DNA from: Psychroflexus salis
GTDB lineage: Bacteria > Bacteroidota > Bacteroidia > Flavobacteriales > Flavobacteriaceae
Reading direction: 5' to 3'
DNA: 64,000 bases
Assembly: GCF_014640175.1 (NCBI RefSeq)
Contig: NZ_BMGL01000004.1
Span: 1-64,000, forward strand
Shown: piece by piece, positions 53,875 through 62,354 of the stretch
Layout: each line of letters begins with the position of its first letter
How positions within the stretch are numbered: position 1 is the first letter of the stretch
Translations under genes and position numbers: made by a program
Notes under the pieces: model-generated
Told to the model about the DNA's origin: nothing
What the model saw: the letters and a program-made list of their open reading frames with translations, nothing else
The model's database searches: none

Positions 53875-55116
53875 ATGAAAATGTCAAGTACCCAAATGCA
53901 ATTCGATGTTGAACAAATTAGGAAAGATTTTCCCATTTTACAACGTAAGGTGAATGGCAAAGACTTGGTGTATTTTGATAATGCGGCTACTTCACAAACT
54001 CCACAACAGGTAATTGATTGTATTGTAGATTATTACCAAAATTATAATGCTAACATTCACCGTGGTGTGCATTCCCTATCGCAAGAAGCTACCGATGCTT
54101 ATGAGCAAGCTAGAGAAAAAATTAGAGCGCACTTTAATGCAGATAAAGCACACGAAATTATTTTTACATCAGGAACTACACATGCTATTAATTTAGTAGC
54201 TAGTGGTTATTCGTCTATTTTAAAGGCTGGCGACGAAATAATTGTGTCTGCGTTGGAGCATCACTCAAACATTGTTCCATGGCAAATGCTCTGCGAAAAA
54301 ACAGGTGCAACTTTAAAGGTAATTCCGATGGAGTTTGATGGTAAATTAAATATGGATAAATACCAAGATTTACTAAATACCAATACTAAATTAGTTTTTG
54401 TAAATCATGTTTCTAATGCTTTAGGTACCATTAATCCAATTGAGTTTATTATTGAAAAAGCGCACGAAGTAAATGCAAAAGTACTTATTGACGGCGCACA
54501 AGCCGCTCCCCACATCCAAGCTGATGTACAAGCTTTAGATGTAGATTTTTACACGGTTTCTGCTCATAAAATTTGTGGTCCAACCGGAGTTGGAATTTTA
54601 TATGGAAAGGAAAGTTTGTTAACTTTTTTACCACCATATCAAGGCGGAGGAGAAATGATAGACCAAGTTAGTTTTGAGAAAACTACCTATGCAGGTTTAC
54701 CACATAAATTTGAAGCGGGAACGCCTAATATTTCAGGTGGAATTGCTTTTGGTGCAGCTTTAGATTATATGCACCACATTGGATTCGAACAAATTGCACA
54801 ATACGAAAATGAGCTTTTAGTTTATGCTACTAACGAATTGAATACATTAGATAATATTATTATTTACGGAACAAAACCATCAGAAAAAACAGCAGTGCTC
54901 TCATTTAATTTTGAAGGTATACATGCCTACGATGTTGGTACTATTTTAGATAAATTAGGTATTGCAGTTCGAACAGGTCATCACTGTGCTCAACCTATTA
55001 TGGAATATTATAAAATTCCAGGTACAATACGTGCATCTTTTGCATTTTACAATACCAAACAAGAGATAGATAGTTTTATTAACGCACTTAAAAAAGCGCA
55101 ACAAATGCTTCAATAA
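53875..55116 (+). CDS. sufS: cysteine desulfurase SufS
   Basis: The 413-residue PLP enzyme takes sulfur from cysteine for cluster assembly. It has YFDNAATSQTP at the start, the PLP lysine in VSAHKICGPTG and the persulfide-bearing Cys371 in GHHCAQP. ATG at 53881, two codons in, is an equally possible start. It is followed by a META-domain gene and then by its activator sufE. Confidence 0.97.
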   Translation: MKMSSTQMQFDVEQIRKDFPILQRKVNGKDLVYFDNAATSQTPQQVIDCIVDYYQNYNANIHRGVHSLSQEATDAYEQAREKIRAHFNADKAHEIIFTSGTTHAINLVASGYSSILKAGDEIIVSALEHHSNIVPWQMLCEKTGATLKVIPMEFDGKLNMDKYQDLLNTNTKLVFVNHVSNALGTINPIEFIIEKAHEVNAKVLIDGAQAAPHIQADVQALDVDFYTVSAHKICGPTGVGILYGKESLLTFLPPYQGGGEMIDQVSFEKTTYAGLPHKFEAGTPNISGGIAFGAALDYMHHIGFEQIAQYENELLVYATNELNTLDNIIIYGTKPSEKTAVLSFNFEGIHAYDVGTILDKLGIAVRTGHHCAQPIMEYYKIPGTIRASFAFYNTKQEIDSFINALKKAQQMLQ

Positions 55117-55118
55117 TT

Positions 55119-55547
55119 ATGAGAAATTTATTTGTTTTATCTTTATTTATTATTGTTTTTTCAGCTTGTAAAAGTGTAAAAACAAATCAAAAAATGGAAT
55201 ATTCAACGGAGTTTGAATCTAAATCGTATCAGCTAATACGTATCGAATCGCTAGATGTAGAAGCAATGGATTTAGTTTTAAAAGTTAATGCAGAAGAAAA
55301 TATAATGTCTGGTGAATCGGGTTGTAACAATTATCAATTTAACTATAACTTAAAAGAAAATGTTTTAGATTTAGGTTATGGGGTTGCTACAAAAATGTAT
55401 TGTGAAGACAATATGGAAACTGAAAACGCATTATTTTCTGCAGCTAGCCGAGTTCGTCATTTTTCTCAAGTTGAAGGTGAACTATATTTGTTAGATGAAA
55501 CAGGAGAAGTATTACTAAAAGCAAAAGAAAAACAAGAACAAGACTAA
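55119..55547 (+). CDS. META domain-containing lipoprotein (HslJ-like)
   Basis: The 142-residue protein has a lipoprotein signal (lipobox FSAC, Cys at residue 16). The body matches the short META/HslJ fold, with NAEENIMSGESGCNNYQFNYNL and the later TKMYCEDNMETENALFSAASRV. Relatives of HslJ are outer-membrane or periplasmic proteins of unclear function, partly linked to antibiotic or heat tolerance. It begins 2 bp after sufS, and its stop overlaps the sufE start (TAATG), so it is translated with the operon. Its role beside suf genes is unknown. Confidence 0.85.
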   Translation: MRNLFVLSLFIIVFSACKSVKTNQKMEYSTEFESKSYQLIRIESLDVEAMDLVLKVNAEENIMSGESGCNNYQFNYNLKENVLDLGYGVATKMYCEDNMETENALFSAASRVRHFSQVEGELYLLDETGEVLLKAKEKQEQD

Positions 55548-55972
55548 TGGCAGAAATTCAAGAAATTCAAAATGAAATTGTAGACGAGTTTAGTCTATTT
55601 GAAGATTGGATGCAACGCTACGAGTATATGATTGAATTAGGCAAAACACTAGAGCCTATGAATGAAAATCATAAAACCGACGATAATATAATTAAAGGTT
55701 GCCAAAGTAGAGTTTGGGTTCATGCTGATTTAAAAGAAGATAAAATTGTGTTTACAGCAGATAGTGATGCTATTATAACTAAAGGAATAATTGCAATTTT
55801 AATTCGTACATTTTCCAATCAAAAACCTAAGGCAATTTTAGAAGCGAGCACTGCTTTTATTGACGAAATTGGTTTAAAAGAACATTTGTCTCCTACTCGG
55901 GCAAATGGATTAGTAAGTATGATTAAACAATTAAAAAATTACGCTTTAGCATACCAAGCTAAATTGAATTAA
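55547..55972 (+). CDS. sufE: SufE family Fe-S assembly protein
   Basis: The 141-residue protein accepts persulfide sulfur from SufS and passes it to SufB. The catalytic Cys52 lies in IIKGCQSRVWVHADL, and the first half has FEDWMQRYEYMIELGKTL as usual. The start shares a base with the preceding stop. The gene is followed by a DUF59 gene at 10 bp. Confidence 0.95.
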   Translation: MAEIQEIQNEIVDEFSLFEDWMQRYEYMIELGKTLEPMNENHKTDDNIIKGCQSRVWVHADLKEDKIVFTADSDAIITKGIIAILIRTFSNQKPKAILEASTAFIDEIGLKEHLSPTRANGLVSMIKQLKNYALAYQAKLN

Positions 55973-55982
55973 ATTAAAAATT

Positions 55983-56309
55983 ATGTCAGAAGAAAATATT
56001 AATACAGAAGAATTAGGAGATAAAATTGTTCGTGTTTTAAAAACGATATACGACCCAGAAATTCCAGTAGATATATACGAATTAGGTTTAATTTACGATG
56101 TTTTTGTAAACGAAAATGCCGAAGTTAAAATTATTATGACCTTAACTTCTCCTAACTGTCCAGTGGCAGAATCTTTACCACAAGAAGTGCAAGAAAAGGT
56201 AAAATCTTTAGATATGGTTGCCGACTGTGAAGTTGAAATGACTTTTGAACCGGCTTGGTCTAAAGATAACATGAGCGAAGAAGCAAAGTTAGAACTAGGA
56301 ATGCTGTAA
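55983..56309 (+). CDS. sufT: DUF59 (SufT-like/MIP18) Fe-S assembly protein
   Basis: The 108-residue protein has the DUF59 pattern VLKTIYDPEIPVDIYELGLIY and IIMTLTSPNCPVAESLP. These are hallmarks of the MIP18/SufT family, which helps mature certain iron-sulfur proteins. The position at the end of the suf genes supports this. The exact client is unknown. Confidence 0.93.
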   Translation: MSEENINTEELGDKIVRVLKTIYDPEIPVDIYELGLIYDVFVNENAEVKIIMTLTSPNCPVAESLPQEVQEKVKSLDMVADCEVEMTFEPAWSKDNMSEEAKLELGML

Positions 56310-56314
56310 TTGTT

Positions 56315-56839
56315 ATGTCAGAAATTATAAATCGTATAGCAAAAAGTAAATTAGAAACCATCGATTTAGAAGATTTGTATATAGATGGTAAACGTACGCA
56401 ATTAGATATTTCACAATGGCTTTATGAAGGTTTACTTCTCAGAGAAAAAGAATTTAGAGCGCATTTAAAAGCACATGACTGGAGCCAATACAATAACCAA
56501 TTAGTGGCTTTGTATTGCAGTACAGATGCTATTGTTCCTTCCTGGGCATTCATGTTAGTTAGCGTACACCTAAATAATTTCGCTAAAAAAGTGGTTAAAG
56601 GAAGTTTAACAGACCTTAATTTAGCACTTTACGCAGAACAAATTCAAAGATTTGATACCACACCTTATGCAGACTTACCTGTAATTATTAAAGGCTGTGC
56701 TAATAAACCCGTTCCAGAAACGGCTTATTTACTCTTGCTCGAAAAGCTTCAACCCATTGCTAAATTAATTATGTATGGAGAAGCTTGCTCTTCAGTTCCA
56801 CTTTTTAAAAAAAAAATAAATAAAGCTAAATCAAATTAA
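56315..56839 (+). CDS. DUF2480 family protein
   Basis: The 174-residue protein is soluble and contains the family stretches YIDGKRTQLDISQWLYEGLLLREK and LYCSTDAIVPSWAFMLVSVHL, with VIIKGCANKPVPETAYLLLLEKL near its end. It is regularly the last gene of the suf operon in Flavobacteriia. The cysteines (residues about 69, 129 and 159) are possible cluster ligands, though this is only an idea. No function is known. Confidence 0.9.
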   Translation: MSEIINRIAKSKLETIDLEDLYIDGKRTQLDISQWLYEGLLLREKEFRAHLKAHDWSQYNNQLVALYCSTDAIVPSWAFMLVSVHLNNFAKKVVKGSLTDLNLALYAEQIQRFDTTPYADLPVIIKGCANKPVPETAYLLLLEKLQPIAKLIMYGEACSSVPLFKKKINKAKSN

Positions 56840-56843
56840 TTGG

Positions 56844-56871
56844 TTGTAAGTTGCAGATTCTATTATATTTG
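56844..56871 (+). promoter_or_regulatory. promoter of the DUF3078 gene
   Basis: TTG (56844-56846) is followed after 17 bases by TATATTTG (56864-56871), 20 bases before the ATG. The spacing equals that of the sufA promoter. Confidence 0.65.
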
Positions 56872-56891
56872 CCGCTTAAAATCATTAACCA

Positions 56892-57800
56892 ATGCGAAAA
56901 TATTTTTTATTAGTTTTTTTATTTAGTTACATGTTAATTAATGCCCAAGACAATACTGCAGATAATAACAGTGACGAAAAACAAGAAGAAAAAAAATGGA
57001 AAATGGGAGGGAACTTCTCTTTTCTAATCAATCAAGCTAGTTTTAACGACGAATGGCTTGGCGGTGGTACTTCCAATTATTCTGGAAACATTCTAGTTAG
57101 TTATGACATTAACTACAAGAATAAAAAGATAACTTGGGATACCAAATTTTTAGGAGATTACGGAATCACTAAAACTAAAGATCAAGAATTTAATAGAAAA
57201 ACCAACGACCGTTTAGAATTAAACTCTGTTGCTGGTTATCAAGTTGGTGACTCGAAGTGGAGTTATTCTACCATGTTGAACTTTAGAACACAATTTGCTA
57301 ACGGATACGAATTTGAGCAAGATGAACAAGGCAACGAAATTCGAACTTTACAAACTGAATTTATGTCTCCAGCATTTTTACAATTAGGTTTAGGTGCTTT
57401 ATGGAAAGAGAATGACGATTTTAGAGTAAATATCTCTCCTGCCACGGGAAGGTTAATCTTTGCAAACTCACGATTTACAACAACTCCAGGCTATGTAGAT
57501 GGTGATTTTTTTGGTTTAGACGAAGGTGAAAGCTTACGAACTGAATTTGGTGCTTCTTTTAATGCTTATGGTAAATTTAAGTTGATGAAAAATATTACAA
57601 TGGAAAATATTTTCAACTTATTTTCTAACTACTTAGAAGACCCACAAAACATAGATTTAGATTATACATTAAACTTAGTAATGAAGGTAAACGAATACAT
57701 TTCGACTAATTTTACTTTCCAAGCTATTTATGATGATAATGCAGTAAAAGGTTTTCAGGTTAGACAAGTACTTGGAGTAGGACTAGCTTTTCAATTGTAA
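56892..57800 (+). CDS. DUF3078 domain-containing outer-membrane protein
   Basis: The 302-residue protein has a signal peptide (residues 1-18, ending LINAQ) and the DUF3078 pattern, including WKMGGNFSFLINQASFNDEWLGGG and LRTEFGASFNAYGKF. It looks like an outer-membrane beta-barrel with many amphipathic strands and ends GVGLAFQL. The gene has its own promoter and a shared terminator. Function is unknown; the family is widely found next to suf genes in flavobacteria. Confidence 0.9.
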   Translation: MRKYFLLVFLFSYMLINAQDNTADNNSDEKQEEKKWKMGGNFSFLINQASFNDEWLGGGTSNYSGNILVSYDINYKNKKITWDTKFLGDYGITKTKDQEFNRKTNDRLELNSVAGYQVGDSKWSYSTMLNFRTQFANGYEFEQDEQGNEIRTLQTEFMSPAFLQLGLGALWKENDDFRVNISPATGRLIFANSRFTTTPGYVDGDFFGLDEGESLRTEFGASFNAYGKFKLMKNITMENIFNLFSNYLEDPQNIDLDYTLNLVMKVNEYISTNFTFQAIYDDNAVKGFQVRQVLGVGLAFQL

Positions 57801-57818
57801 AAATTGAAAATCAGACAC

Positions 57819-57855
57819 AAAAAAAAGCCTAGTTTTTTAAGACTAGGCTTTTTTT
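57819..57855. terminator. bidirectional terminator
   Basis: AGCCTAGT (57826-57833) pairs with ACTAGGCT (57842-57849), with A-run before and T-run after. It serves both the DUF3078 gene on the plus strand and the lipoprotein gene on the minus strand. Confidence 0.92.
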
Positions 57856-57872
57856 GTACTCCAAATATGCGT

Positions 57873-58394
57873 TTACTGTTTTTTTAACTCTTCAGGTTCT
57901 TTTTTACTTTTGTCTTCAAAACGCTCTAATATTTTGTCTGCATTTACAATACTTTTAGAAATATGATCACTCATTTTTTCTGCAGATTGCTTAAACTCTT
58001 TTAAACTATTAAGCTTTAATTCAAGTTGCTCTTCGTCTTGAATATCTATTTTTGAATTAATTTCATTTCGTTCAAAATTATTGCTAAATTCTTTCATCCA
58101 AGTCATCATTTTTTTAGTTCCTTGTTGTAAATCAGCAATTATCTTTTCATATTCTTGATCGTCAATTTTACCTTTAATAAATTCAAATTTTGTGAGTTTT
58201 TCATTCACTAAAATCATATCAGGCATAACATCATCATGTATAGCGATTGTTTCTTTCATAATGCTGTCAAATTTAGATTGCATTTGTTCTACATTACTCG
58301 TGTTGTTTTTTTCAGATTTACTTTTTTTCTCACAAGCTGTAAAGCTTAGTGTAATGCATAAGATAAGACTTAAACTTAGGGCAATTTTCTTCAT
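57873..58394 (-). CDS. hypothetical lipoprotein with helical body
   Basis: The 173-residue protein has a lipoprotein signal (lipobox FTAC, about Cys21). The rest is strongly charged and helical, with likely coiled-coil heptads over residues 35-165, for example MQSKFDSIMKETIAIHDDV and LKEFKQSAEKMSDHI. It is similar in nature to the proteins annotated loosely as viral A-type inclusion proteins in flavobacteria. It lies 9 bp after dprA, last in its unit. Function is unknown. Confidence 0.8.
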   Translation of the reverse strand: MKKIALSLSLILCITLSFTACEKKSKSEKNNTSNVEQMQSKFDSIMKETIAIHDDVMPDMILVNEKLTKFEFIKGKIDDQEYEKIIADLQQGTKKMMTWMKEFSNNFERNEINSKIDIQDEEQLELKLNSLKEFKQSAEKMSDHISKSIVNADKILERFEDKSKKEPEELKKQ

Positions 58395-58403
58395 GTTTAA
58401 TAT

Positions 58404-59510
58404 TTAATTTATTAGTTCAAATTGTTTTCCTGGTAAGGGTTTTACAACTCCTTTTAATTCCAAATTAAGCAATAAACTAGCCAATTGATAAGTTGGAATT
58501 TCCGTATGTAAAGATAATTGGTCTAATTCACATTTACCGACTTCTTGTAATTTATCTGCAATTTTTTGCTCTGTTTCATTTAATTCAACAAATAACTGAG
58601 TTTGTTGAACAGGTTTTGCTTCTATATCCCAGTTAAGGTGGTATATTAAATCGGCAGCACTTGTAATTAATTTAGCTTGATGTTTTTTAATTAGATTATT
58701 ACAGCCTAAACTAAGTTTGTCGGTAGTTCTTCCAGGAACAGCAAATACTTCTCGGTTGTAAGAATTGGCGATATCTGCAGTTACTAACGAGCCGCCTTTA
58801 TCTGCACTTTCTATAACAATTGTTGCTTCACTAATTCCTGCAATAATTCGATTTCTTTTTAAAAAATTATTCCTGTCAAAGGAATCATCACTACAAAAGT
58901 CAGTAATAAAACCGCCATTTTTCTCAATATCAGGTGCATATTTTGCATGAGCTTTAGGGTAAAGTTGGTCTAAGCCATGCGCTAAGCAACCTATGGTTTG
59001 TAAATTGTGTTCTATAGCTGCCTTTTGTGCTGTAATATCTACTCCGTAGGCAAAACCCGAAACAATAACGGGGTTTAAAACGGCTAAATCAGCAATAAGT
59101 TGCTTGCAAAATTGCATGCCATAAGAAGTAATTTTTCGTGTTCCAACAATACTGATTATTTTCTTATTTTGTATGTCGATATTGCCACGCTTAAAGAGTA
59201 AAATAGGACCATCTAAACAATGCTTCAAAAGACTAGGATAGCCTTCTTTTTCATCAAAAGTAGAAACATCTATTTTATTAGTTTGTATGTAATGCAATTC
59301 TTTTTCTGCTTCATCTAAATAGGAAGAATCGTTTAGGTATTTAATTTTATGTAATCCAATTCCATCGATTTTTAACAAAGAATTCTCTTTCTGTTTAAAA
59401 ATTGCTTCTGCACTCCCTATTCTGTCTATCAGTTTTTTAGCTGATGCATCACCTAAATTTGGTAGTTTTTGGAGTGCGATTCGGTAAAGTAATTCAGTTT
59501 CAGATAACAT
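58404..59510 (-). CDS. dprA: DNA-processing protein DprA
   Basis: The 368-residue protein binds single-stranded DNA and loads RecA during natural transformation. Its N-terminal helix-hairpin-helix region is followed by the Rossmann-like core with ISIVGTRKITSYG, VSGFAYGVDITAQKAA, EATIVIESADKGGSLVTADIA and FAVPGRTTDKLSLGCNNLI. The last 70 residues form a winged-helix domain. It is between the antiporter gene (12 bp) and a lipoprotein gene (9 bp). Other competence genes are not in the window. Confidence 0.95.
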   Translation of the reverse strand: MLSETELLYRIALQKLPNLGDASAKKLIDRIGSAEAIFKQKENSLLKIDGIGLHKIKYLNDSSYLDEAEKELHYIQTNKIDVSTFDEKEGYPSLLKHCLDGPILLFKRGNIDIQNKKIISIVGTRKITSYGMQFCKQLIADLAVLNPVIVSGFAYGVDITAQKAAIEHNLQTIGCLAHGLDQLYPKAHAKYAPDIEKNGGFITDFCSDDSFDRNNFLKRNRIIAGISEATIVIESADKGGSLVTADIANSYNREVFAVPGRTTDKLSLGCNNLIKKHQAKLITSAADLIYHLNWDIEAKPVQQTQLFVELNETEQKIADKLQEVGKCELDQLSLHTEIPTYQLASLLLNLELKGVVKPLPGKQFELIN

Positions 59511-59522
59511 AAAGCTAAATAT

Positions 59523-61400
59523 TTAGTCGGCGTCTGTTTCTTTTTTAACTGAAGTTTCCTTGGTAATTTGTTCAGAAAATTCGTTAGATATTTCTTTGCC
59601 GAGGTAGACCAATCTAAAACCTTCTTCAATAGTTAATTGTTGTGCATTAGATGGAATTAACATAAGTTCATTCTCTTTGTTTTTCACAAATAAAGGAATA
59701 GCATCAGGCTCTTGATTAGTTGTTTCAATTAGTTTCTCAAAGTGTACTTTAGATGCTAATGGAATTTCGTGAATCTCGGGAAACTTACGTGTTAAATTAA
59801 CCAATTTAATGTAGTCGTCTGTATAAGAAAACAAGCCTTCTTCTGGATTGTTTTCTGCATCTTCCATTTCTTCTGGAGAAATGACCCGATAAACTCCTTT
59901 ACCTCCAAAATGTGACGAGAAATTTTCAATGGCTTTGTTATTTACAGCAGTATTCCCGGTAAGTGCCATCATATATCCAATGTCAGAAAGTTCTACATTA
60001 TCTACTAAATCATCAGAATATACATTAGCATTAATGGCTTCTATTCCCATTTTTTTCGCTGCTTCTGTATTGCTTTGGTTGTTATCTACTATTATAACGT
60101 GGCGGTCATTTTCGATTAAATATTTGGCAATTACTCGTGAAAAAGAAGAAGAACCAATTATTAAAATTCCATCAGAGTCAGTTTGAAAAACACCCACTAA
60201 CTTAGCAAATGCCCTAGCAGTAGTCGCATTTAACAAGACAGTACCTAAAACAATCATAAAAACTAAAGGCGTAATTAATTCAGCATTATGTACACCTTGG
60301 CTAGCTAATTTTATACCAAATAACGAAGCAATACCTGCGGCAACAATACCACGTGGTCCAACCCAACTTATAAATAATTTTTCTCTAAAATTTAAACTAG
60401 AATTGATGCTGCTTAAAAATACTCCTAGTGGGCGAACTACAAAAACTACAGTAGCAAATAAAATTAGTGCTTCCCAATTAAAAACAAGTTCTAATTCGTT
60501 CATATTAATATTAGCAGCAAGTAAAATAAAAAGAATAGAAATTAACAATACGCTTAACGACTCTTTAAAGTACAAGAGTTCTTTAAAATTAGGGAGATTG
60601 GTATTTCCCATAATAATGCCCATAACAACCACTGCTAGTAATCCGCTTTCGTGAGCGAAACTATCGGCTAGTACAAAAACACCCAATACTGTGGCCAGTG
60701 TAAAGACATTCATTAAATAATTTGGAATTACTTTTTTCTTAATTAAGAAAGTTAAACTGTGAGCAAAGGTGAAGCCAAAGGTTGAGCCAAAAAGTACAAT
60801 TTTGCCAAATTCAATTAAAGCTGTTTTTGTAAAAGCTTCGCCACCACCAGCAGAGATAAATTCGTATACTAAAACTGCTACAAGCGCGCCAATTGGGTCG
60901 ATTAAAATACCTTCCCATTTTAAAATTGCAGATACATCTTTTTTTAAGGGGATATTTCTTAAAATAGGTGCTATAACAGTTGGACCAGTTACAATAATTA
61001 AACCCGAAAACAACAATGAAATTTGCCAGCTCAAACCTAAAATCCAGTGAGCAGCCATTCCAGCTCCTACAAATGTAATAATTACAGCAACGGTTATTAA
61101 TTTTACAATTACCGGCCCCACGTTTAATAATTCACTTCTGCGAAGCGTAAGTCCACCTTCAAAAAGGATAACGCTAATGGCTAGCGACACAAAATAAAAT
61201 AGGCTTTCGCCAGGAAATAATCCCCTTTCGCCATTCCAAATAGGTTCTATTAATTTAGAACTATCTTCTGTATAAAGTGTAGCTAAAGGACCAACAGCCA
61301 AACCAATTAAAATTAGTGGTAAAATGGCTGGTATTTTAAATTTCCAAGCAACCCATTGCGCTGCAATACCCAAAATTATAATTCCAGAAAGTTCTAGCAT
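59523..61400 (-). CDS. cation:proton antiporter with RCK-type C-terminus (NhaP/CPA1)
   Basis: The 625-residue protein has an N-terminal Na+/H+ exchanger domain of about 12-13 membrane helices (residues 1-400). It carries ITGPTVIAPILRNIPL, GILIDPIGALVAVLVYE and a later WVGPRGIVAAGIASLFG, which marks CPA1-type antiporters. The C-terminus has a TrkA-N-like nucleotide-binding domain (GILIIGSSSFSRVIAKYLIENDRHV region, about 415-530) and a further TrkA-C-like part. It exports Na+ or K+ in exchange for H+ and is probably gated by nucleotide binding. It heads the dprA unit. Confidence 0.93.
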   Translation of the reverse strand: MLELSGIIILGIAAQWVAWKFKIPAILPLILIGLAVGPLATLYTEDSSKLIEPIWNGERGLFPGESLFYFVSLAISVILFEGGLTLRRSELLNVGPVIVKLITVAVIITFVGAGMAAHWILGLSWQISLLFSGLIIVTGPTVIAPILRNIPLKKDVSAILKWEGILIDPIGALVAVLVYEFISAGGGEAFTKTALIEFGKIVLFGSTFGFTFAHSLTFLIKKKVIPNYLMNVFTLATVLGVFVLADSFAHESGLLAVVVMGIIMGNTNLPNFKELLYFKESLSVLLISILFILLAANINMNELELVFNWEALILFATVVFVVRPLGVFLSSINSSLNFREKLFISWVGPRGIVAAGIASLFGIKLASQGVHNAELITPLVFMIVLGTVLLNATTARAFAKLVGVFQTDSDGILIIGSSSFSRVIAKYLIENDRHVIIVDNNQSNTEAAKKMGIEAINANVYSDDLVDNVELSDIGYMMALTGNTAVNNKAIENFSSHFGGKGVYRVISPEEMEDAENNPEEGLFSYTDDYIKLVNLTRKFPEIHEIPLASKVHFEKLIETTNQEPDAIPLFVKNKENELMLIPSNAQQLTIEEGFRLVYLGKEISNEFSEQITKETSVKKETDAD

Positions 61401-61419
61401 AAGTGTTTTATTGAGTTGT

Positions 61420-61448
61420 TAAAAATACTACAATTAGAAGGAATACAA
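61420..61448 (-). promoter_or_regulatory. promoter of the antiporter-dprA unit
   Basis: On the minus strand TTG (61446-61448) is followed after 18 bases by TATTTTTA (61420-61427), one base off TANNTTTG. It is 19 bases before the start codon. Confidence 0.45.
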
Positions 61449-61495
61449 AGTTTGTCTTCACGTAAGTTTATTATTTTGCAATTAAACAAAACTAA

Positions 61496-62353
61496 ATGAA
61501 ATTATACAGCATTGAAACCGGTCATTTTAAATTAGATGGTGGAGCCATGTTTGGAGTAGTGCCAAAATCTTTATGGCAACGTACAAATCCAGCAGATGCA
61601 AACAACATGATAGACATTGCCGCTACGAGTTTACTTATTGAAGATGGAAAAAAACTTATATTAATCGATACAGGTTTAGGTAATAAGCAAAGCGAAAAAT
61701 TTTTTAGTTATTATTATCAGTGGGGTGAGCATAGCTTAGATAAATCTTTAGCTAAACATGGTTTTCATCGAGATGATATAACCGATGTGTTTATGACGCA
61801 TCTTCATTTTGACCATTGCGGTGGTAGCATACAATGGAACAAAGATAAAACAGGATACGAACCTGCTTTTAAAAATGCAAAATTTTGGACAAACAAAGAA
61901 CATTGGGAATGGGCAATTAATCCAAACGATAGGGAAAAAGCTTCCTTTTTAAAGGAAAATCTTATACCTATGCAGGAGTCTGGACAGCTACATTTTTTAG
62001 ATCGTACCCAACAACGCCACTTTTATAACGAATTAAATTTTGAAGTTTTTTTTGCTGATGGCCATACCGATAAACAAATGATACCTATTATTACTTACCA
62101 AGATAAAAAACTTGTTTTTGCCGCCGATTTACTACCTACAGCAGGTCATATTCCATTACCGTTTGTAATGGGTTACGATACTCGACCACTACTTACCTTA
62201 AAAGAAAAAAAGAAATTTCTAGATGAAGCTGCAAATCAAAATTACTTTTTATTTTTAGAGCATGACGCACACAATGAAATTATTAATTTAAATCAAACTG
62301 AAAAAGGAGTCCGACTTAATCAAACTTTTACTTTTAACGAATTATTTAATTAA
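61496..62353 (+). CDS. MBL fold metallo-hydrolase
   Basis: The 285-residue protein has the metallo-beta-lactamase metal site THLHFDHCGG (His102, His104, Asp106, His107), preceded by LILIDTGLGNK. Later ligands are in FADGHTD, FAADLLP and LEHDAHN. It resembles quorum-quenching lactonase-like and other uncharacterised hydrolases; the substrate is unknown. It has no signal peptide. The next gene begins 1 bp after its stop codon, so it is co-transcribed with the subtilase. Confidence 0.9.
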   Translation: MKLYSIETGHFKLDGGAMFGVVPKSLWQRTNPADANNMIDIAATSLLIEDGKKLILIDTGLGNKQSEKFFSYYYQWGEHSLDKSLAKHGFHRDDITDVFMTHLHFDHCGGSIQWNKDKTGYEPAFKNAKFWTNKEHWEWAINPNDREKASFLKENLIPMQESGQLHFLDRTQQRHFYNELNFEVFFADGHTDKQMIPIITYQDKKLVFAADLLPTAGHIPLPFVMGYDTRPLLTLKEKKKFLDEAANQNYFLFLEHDAHNEIINLNQTEKGVRLNQTFTFNELFN

Positions 62354-62354
62354 A

